From positions 62,001-126,000 of the forward strand of contig NZ_AUFE01000012.1 in NCBI RefSeq assembly GCF_000426345.1: a DNA stretch of 64,000 nt, read 5' to 3'. How positions within the stretch are numbered: the first letter of the stretch is position 1; each line of letters begins with the position of its first letter. Under the pieces are notes generated by a model, which was not told the origin of the DNA, made no database searches, and saw only the letters and a program-made list of their open reading frames with translations. Below, piece by piece: positions 60,576-64,000 of this stretch. Both the position numbers and the translations under genes were made by a program. Source of the stretch: Cupriavidus phytohabitans (GTDB taxonomy: Bacteria; Pseudomonadota; Gammaproteobacteria; Burkholderiales; Burkholderiaceae).

Positions 60576-63500
60576 TTACGCAGCCCGCTGTGCCGTTTCC
60601 GGATGCCTGAACTGCTCCAGCAGTTTTTGCCAGCGCCCGCGTACCGCCTTCAGGTTGTTCTCCTTCACGTGCCCGAAGCCCCGGATATCGTCCGGCAGGT
60701 TGGCCAGCGCCACGGCGGTGTCGTAGTTGGCGGCACTCAGGCCCGCCACCAGCTCATCCAGCAGGGCACGGTATTCGCCGATCAGCGCGCGCTCGGTGCG
60801 GCGTTCCCTGGTCTTGCCAAAGACATCGAACATGCCGCCGCGCAGGCCCTTCATCTTCGCCAGCACGCGGAACAGCGTCATCGTCGACGGACCGAACCTG
60901 CGCTTGACCAGATGACCCTTGTCGTCGCGCTTGGCCGTCGTCGGCGGCGCCAGCCAGAAATTGAGCTGGTAGTCCTTGCCCGGTTCGCCTTCGAACTGCG
61001 CGCGCAGCTTGTCGAGGAAGACGGGATCGGTATAGAGCCGCGCCACCTCGTACTCGTCCTTGTACGCCATCAGCTTGGCCAGGTTGCGCGCCGCGGCCTC
61101 GGTCAGCGGCAGCGGCTTGCCGCTGCCTGCCAGCGCGCTTTCGGCCGCGCGCACGCGGTCGATGGCTTCGCGGTAGGTGCGCGCGTAGGCGGCATCCTGG
61201 TAGGCCGTCAGGTGTTCCATGCGGCGGGCGACCAGCTTCTCCAGCATCGCGCCGGTCGAGGTGGGCAGCTTGACCACTTCCGCGCCCTCGGCGGTTGACT
61301 GCAGCTTGCCGGTCAGCGACAGCACGTGCTCCGGGTCGTGCGCCATATGGCGGCCCCAGTCGAACGCGGCCTTGTTCTTCTCGACGGCCACGCCGTTGAG
61401 TTCGATGGCGCGTTCCAGTGCCTGCAGTGTCAGCGGGATCCAGCCCTTTTGCCACGCATAGCCGAGTACCAGCGGGTTGGTGTAGATGGCATCGCCCAGC
61501 AGCGCCACGGCGAGGCCGCTGGCGTTGATGAAGTCGCACTTCTCGCCGACGGCGTTGCGCACGTCCTGCTCGGCCGACACGCCGGGGAACTGCCACTTCG
61601 GGTTCTTGATGAACTCGGCGGTTGGCGTCTGCGCGGTGTTGACCACGGCGCGCGTGCGGCCCGCCTGGGTCTTGGAGATGACTTCGTCGGTGGCCGACAC
61701 GATGGCATCGCAGCCGATCACCAGGTCGGCTTCTCCCATCGCGATGCGCGTTGCGTGCAGGTCATCGGGGCGCGCGGCCAGCTGCACGTGCGACAGCACC
61801 GCGCCGCCTTTCTGCGCCAGGCCGGCCATGTCGAGCACGGTCACGCCCTTGTTTTCCAGGTGCGCCGCCATCCCCAGCAGGCCGCCGATGGTCACCACGC
61901 CGGTACCGCCCACGCCGGTCACCAGGATGCCGTAGGCGCGGCGGATCGGCGGCAGCTCCGGCGCAGGCAGCGCGGGCAGGCTGTCCATGGACACGCCGTG
62001 CTGCTCGGGCTTGCGCACCTGTGCGCCTTCGGCCGAGACAAAGCTCGGGCAGAAGCCGTTCAGGCACGAGAAGTCCTTGTTGCACGACGACTGGTTGATC
62101 TGGCGCTTGGTGCCGAAATCCGTCTCCAGCGGCTCCACCGACAAACAGTTCGACTTGACCGAGCAATCGCCGCAGCCTTCGCACACCGCGTCGTTGATGA
62201 AGACGCGACGTGCCGGGTCTTCCATCGTGCCGCGCTTGCGGCGGCGGCGCTTTTCGGTGGCGCAGGTCTGGTCGTAGATCAGGATGGTGCAGCCCGGCAC
62301 TTCGCGCAGCTCGCGCTGCACGCTGTCGAGCTGGTCGCGGTGATGGATGTCGATGCCCTGTGGCAGCTTGATCGCCGCGTTGTACTTCTCGGGCTGGTCG
62401 GTGACGATGACGATCTTCTTCGCGCCCTCGCTGTGCACCTGCCAGGCGATGTCCTGCACCGACAGCTGGCCGTCCACCGGCTGGCCGCCGGTCATGGCCA
62501 CCGCATCGTTGTACAGGATCTTGTAGGTGATGTTGACGCCCGCTGAAATGGAAGCGCGTATCGCCAGCAGCCCGGAGTGGAAGTAGGTGCCGTCGCCCAG
62601 GTTGGCGAACACATGCTTGTCGCCCGCGAACGGTGCCTGGCCGATCCATGCCACGCCTTCGCCGCCCATCTGGCTGAAGGTGCTGGTATTGCGGTCCATC
62701 CACACCGTCATGTAGTGGCAGCCGATGCCCGCCAGCGCACGCGAACCCTCCGGCACGTTGGTCGAGGTGTTGTGCGGGCAGCCCGAGCAGAACCAGGGTT
62801 TGCGTTCGGCGGTCACGCGCGGCGTGGCCAGCGCCTTTTCCTTGGCCTCGATGATGGCCAGGCGCGCGGTGATGCGCGCGCGCACGTCCATCGGCAGCTC
62901 GAACTTGTCCAGCCGCGTGGCGATGGCCTTGGCGATGATCGCCGGCGACAGCTCATAGTGCGCCGGCAGCAGCCAGTTGCTCTGCGGGATCGACCATTCG
63001 CCGCCGGCGTTGTCCTTCTCGTCGAACTTGCCGTAGACCTTGGGACGGACATCGTCGCGCCAGTTGTACAGCTCTTCCTTGAGCGCGTACTCCATGATCT
63101 GGCGCTTCTCTTCGACCACCAGGATTTCCTGTAGCCCTTCGGCAAAGGCGCGCGCGCCATGCGCTTCCAGCGGCCACACGCAGCCGACCTTGTACAGGCG
63201 GATGCCGATCTGTGCGCAGGTGGCATCGTCCAGGCCCAGGTCGGCCAGCGCCTGGCGCGTATCGAGGTAGGCCTTGCCGCCGGTCATGATGCCGAAGCGC
63301 GCGTGCGGCGAATCGATCTCGATGCGGTCCAGCTTGTTGGCGCGCACGTAGGCCAGGCCGGCGTACCACTTGAAGTCGAGCAGGCGCGCTTCCTGTTCCA
63401 GCGGCGGGTCGGGCCAGCGGATATTCAGGCCGCCCGGCGGCATGATGAAATCGTCCGGCAGCGCGATCTGCACGCGGTGCGGGTCCAGCTCGACCGAAGC

Positions 63501-64000
63501 CGACGATTCCACCACGTCGGTCACGCACTTCATCGCCACCCACAGGCCGGAATAGCGGCTCATGGCCCAGCCGTGCAGGCCGTAGTCGAGATACTCCTGC
63601 ACGTTCGACGGATACAGCACCGGCAGGCCGCAGGCCTTGAAGATGTGCTCCGACTGGTGCGCCAGCGTTGACGACTTGGCCGAGTGGTCGTCACCGGCCA
63701 GCACCAGCACGCCGCCGTGCGGCGACGAGCCGGCCGAGTTGGCATGCTTGAACACGTCGCCGGTGCGGTCCACCCCCGGCCCCTTGCCGTACCACATGCC
63801 GAACACGCCATCGAATTTGGCGTCCGGGTACATGTTGACCTGTTGCGAGCCCCATACCGAGGTCGCGGCGAGATCCTCGTTCAGCCCCGCCTGGAACACG
63901 ATGTTGTGCGCGGCCAGGTGCTTCTTGGCCTTCCACAGCGACTGGTCCAGCGCGCCCAGCGGCGACCCCCGGTAGCCGGAGATAAAGCCGGCGGTGTTCA
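60576..64000 (-). CDS. Indolepyruvate ferredoxin oxidoreductase (fused), 5' end outside the window
   Basis: About 1141 codons are present; the frame is open to the right edge with TAGFISGYRGSPLGALDQ, so only a short N-terminal piece of the roughly 1190-residue protein is missing. Order: pyrimidine/PP half, transketolase-like core, ThDP domain with CSGCPHNTSTNVPEG and GDGTYFHSGLLAI, a cysteine cluster (CEGCGDCSVKSNC and CNKDFSCLNGFCP) for Fe-S, and a C-terminal gamma domain with VTGVGGTGVVTIGGLLGMAA. It decarboxylates aryl or branched 2-oxoacids to acyl-CoA with reduction of ferredoxin. Confidence 0.93.
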   Translation of the reverse strand, partial: NTAGFISGYRGSPLGALDQSLWKAKKHLAAHNIVFQAGLNEDLAATSVWGSQQVNMYPDAKFDGVFGMWYGKGPGVDRTGDVFKHANSAGSSPHGGVLVLAGDDHSAKSSTLAHQSEHIFKACGLPVLYPSNVQEYLDYGLHGWAMSRYSGLWVAMKCVTDVVESSASVELDPHRVQIALPDDFIMPPGGLNIRWPDPPLEQEARLLDFKWYAGLAYVRANKLDRIEIDSPHARFGIMTGGKAYLDTRQALADLGLDDATCAQIGIRLYKVGCVWPLEAHGARAFAEGLQEILVVEEKRQIMEYALKEELYNWRDDVRPKVYGKFDEKDNAGGEWSIPQSNWLLPAHYELSPAIIAKAIATRLDKFELPMDVRARITARLAIIEAKEKALATPRVTAERKPWFCSGCPHNTSTNVPEGSRALAGIGCHYMTVWMDRNTSTFSQMGGEGVAWIGQAPFAGDKHVFANLGDGTYFHSGLLAIRASISAGVNITYKILYNDAVAMTGGQPVDGQLSVQDIAWQVHSEGAKKIVIVTDQPEKYNAAIKLPQGIDIHHRDQLDSVQRELREVPGCTILIYDQTCATEKRRRRKRGTMEDPARRVFINDAVCEGCGDCSVKSNCLSVEPLETDFGTKRQINQSSCNKDFSCLNGFCPSFVSAEGAQVRKPEQHGVSMDSLPALPAPELPPIRRAYGILVTGVGGTGVVTIGGLLGMAAHLENKGVTVLDMAGLAQKGGAVLSHVQLAARPDDLHATRIAMGEADLVIGCDAIVSATDEVISKTQAGRTRAVVNTAQTPTAEFIKNPKWQFPGVSAEQDVRNAVGEKCDFINASGLAVALLGDAIYTNPLVLGYAWQKGWIPLTLQALERAIELNGVAVEKNKAAFDWGRHMAHDPEHVLSLTGKLQSTAEGAEVVKLPTSTGAMLEKLVARRMEHLTAYQDAAYARTYREAIDRVRAAESALAGSGKPLPLTEAAARNLAKLMAYKDEYEVARLYTDPVFLDKLRAQFEGEPGKDYQLNFWLAPPTTAKRDDKGHLVKRRFGPSTMTLFRVLAKMKGLRGGMFDVFGKTRERRTERALIGEYRALLDELVAGLSAANYDTAVALANLPDDIRGFGHVKENNLKAVRGRWQKLLEQFRHPETAQRAA

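Overview
The window looks like chromosomal DNA of a betaproteobacterium of the Burkholderiales, most like Cupriavidus or Ralstonia. The grounds are very high GC, the Sox cluster arrangement, the rsmI-yraN-diaA-dolP neighbourhood, the gcl-hyi-glxR-ttuD-pyk run and the protein sequences themselves. The genus is an inference; no database search was possible.
Left edge (1-2770): the end of a genomic island. It is visibly less GC-rich and carries a HEPN-like protein cut by the window edge, a translationally coupled pair (HipA-like kinase plus DUF3037 protein) with a strong terminator, a degraded coding remnant, and then the last 45 bases of a tRNA-Arg gene (2724-2768). A 3' tRNA fragment is the usual scar of tRNA-targeted integration. 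The intact tRNA and the integrase should lie to the left of the window.
Core region (2.8-10 kb): a membrane diguanylate cyclase, the ribosome-rescue hydrolase arfB, htpX, a CadR-type metal regulator, rnk, a secreted repeat protein and a YpfJ-type metalloprotease. 10-17 kb: the minus-strand glyoxylate/glycerate operon gcl-hyi-glxR-ttuD-pyk, with a different stem-loop in each of its four gaps and tandem terminators at the end. It converts two glyoxylate to tartronate semialdehyde, glycerate, phosphoglycerate and finally pyruvate.
17-32 kb: a catabolic and transport region. It holds an M20 amidohydrolase with an MHS-type permease and LysR regulator, a second LysR, a crotonase/crotonase/dienoyl-CoA-reductase-like operon preceded by a putative leader peptide and a 15-bp stem-loop, and dctA-gntR divergent from two M20-type hydrolases. 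That divergent gap contains overlapping promoter and operator sequences.
32-38.6 kb: housekeeping genes (arsC-like, DnaQ-like exonuclease, MBL hydrolase, rlpA, rsmI, yraN, diaA, dolP). 38.7-50.3 kb: sulfur oxidation. Flavocytochrome c sulfide dehydrogenase (fccA-fccB) is followed by an EamA exporter, an ArsR-family SoxR-like regulator, then soxC-soxD-cytochrome c-soxY-soxZ-dsrE-like-soxA-soxX-soxW-soxB. Together they encode periplasmic oxidation of sulfide and thiosulfate to sulfate, with electrons passed to c-type cytochromes. SoxC, SoxY, SoxB and FccB carry Tat-type signals.
50.3-64 kb: a self-contained tRNA-Ala(CGC) unit, a CDF cation transporter, an unusual intergenic region (five GTATAC sites, a GTTTAC palindrome, an AT-rich patch), tag, an outer-membrane barrel protein, ygiD, two MFS transporters, VOC, GFA and HD-domain proteins, and the 3' part of a large indolepyruvate ferredoxin oxidoreductase gene that runs off the right edge.
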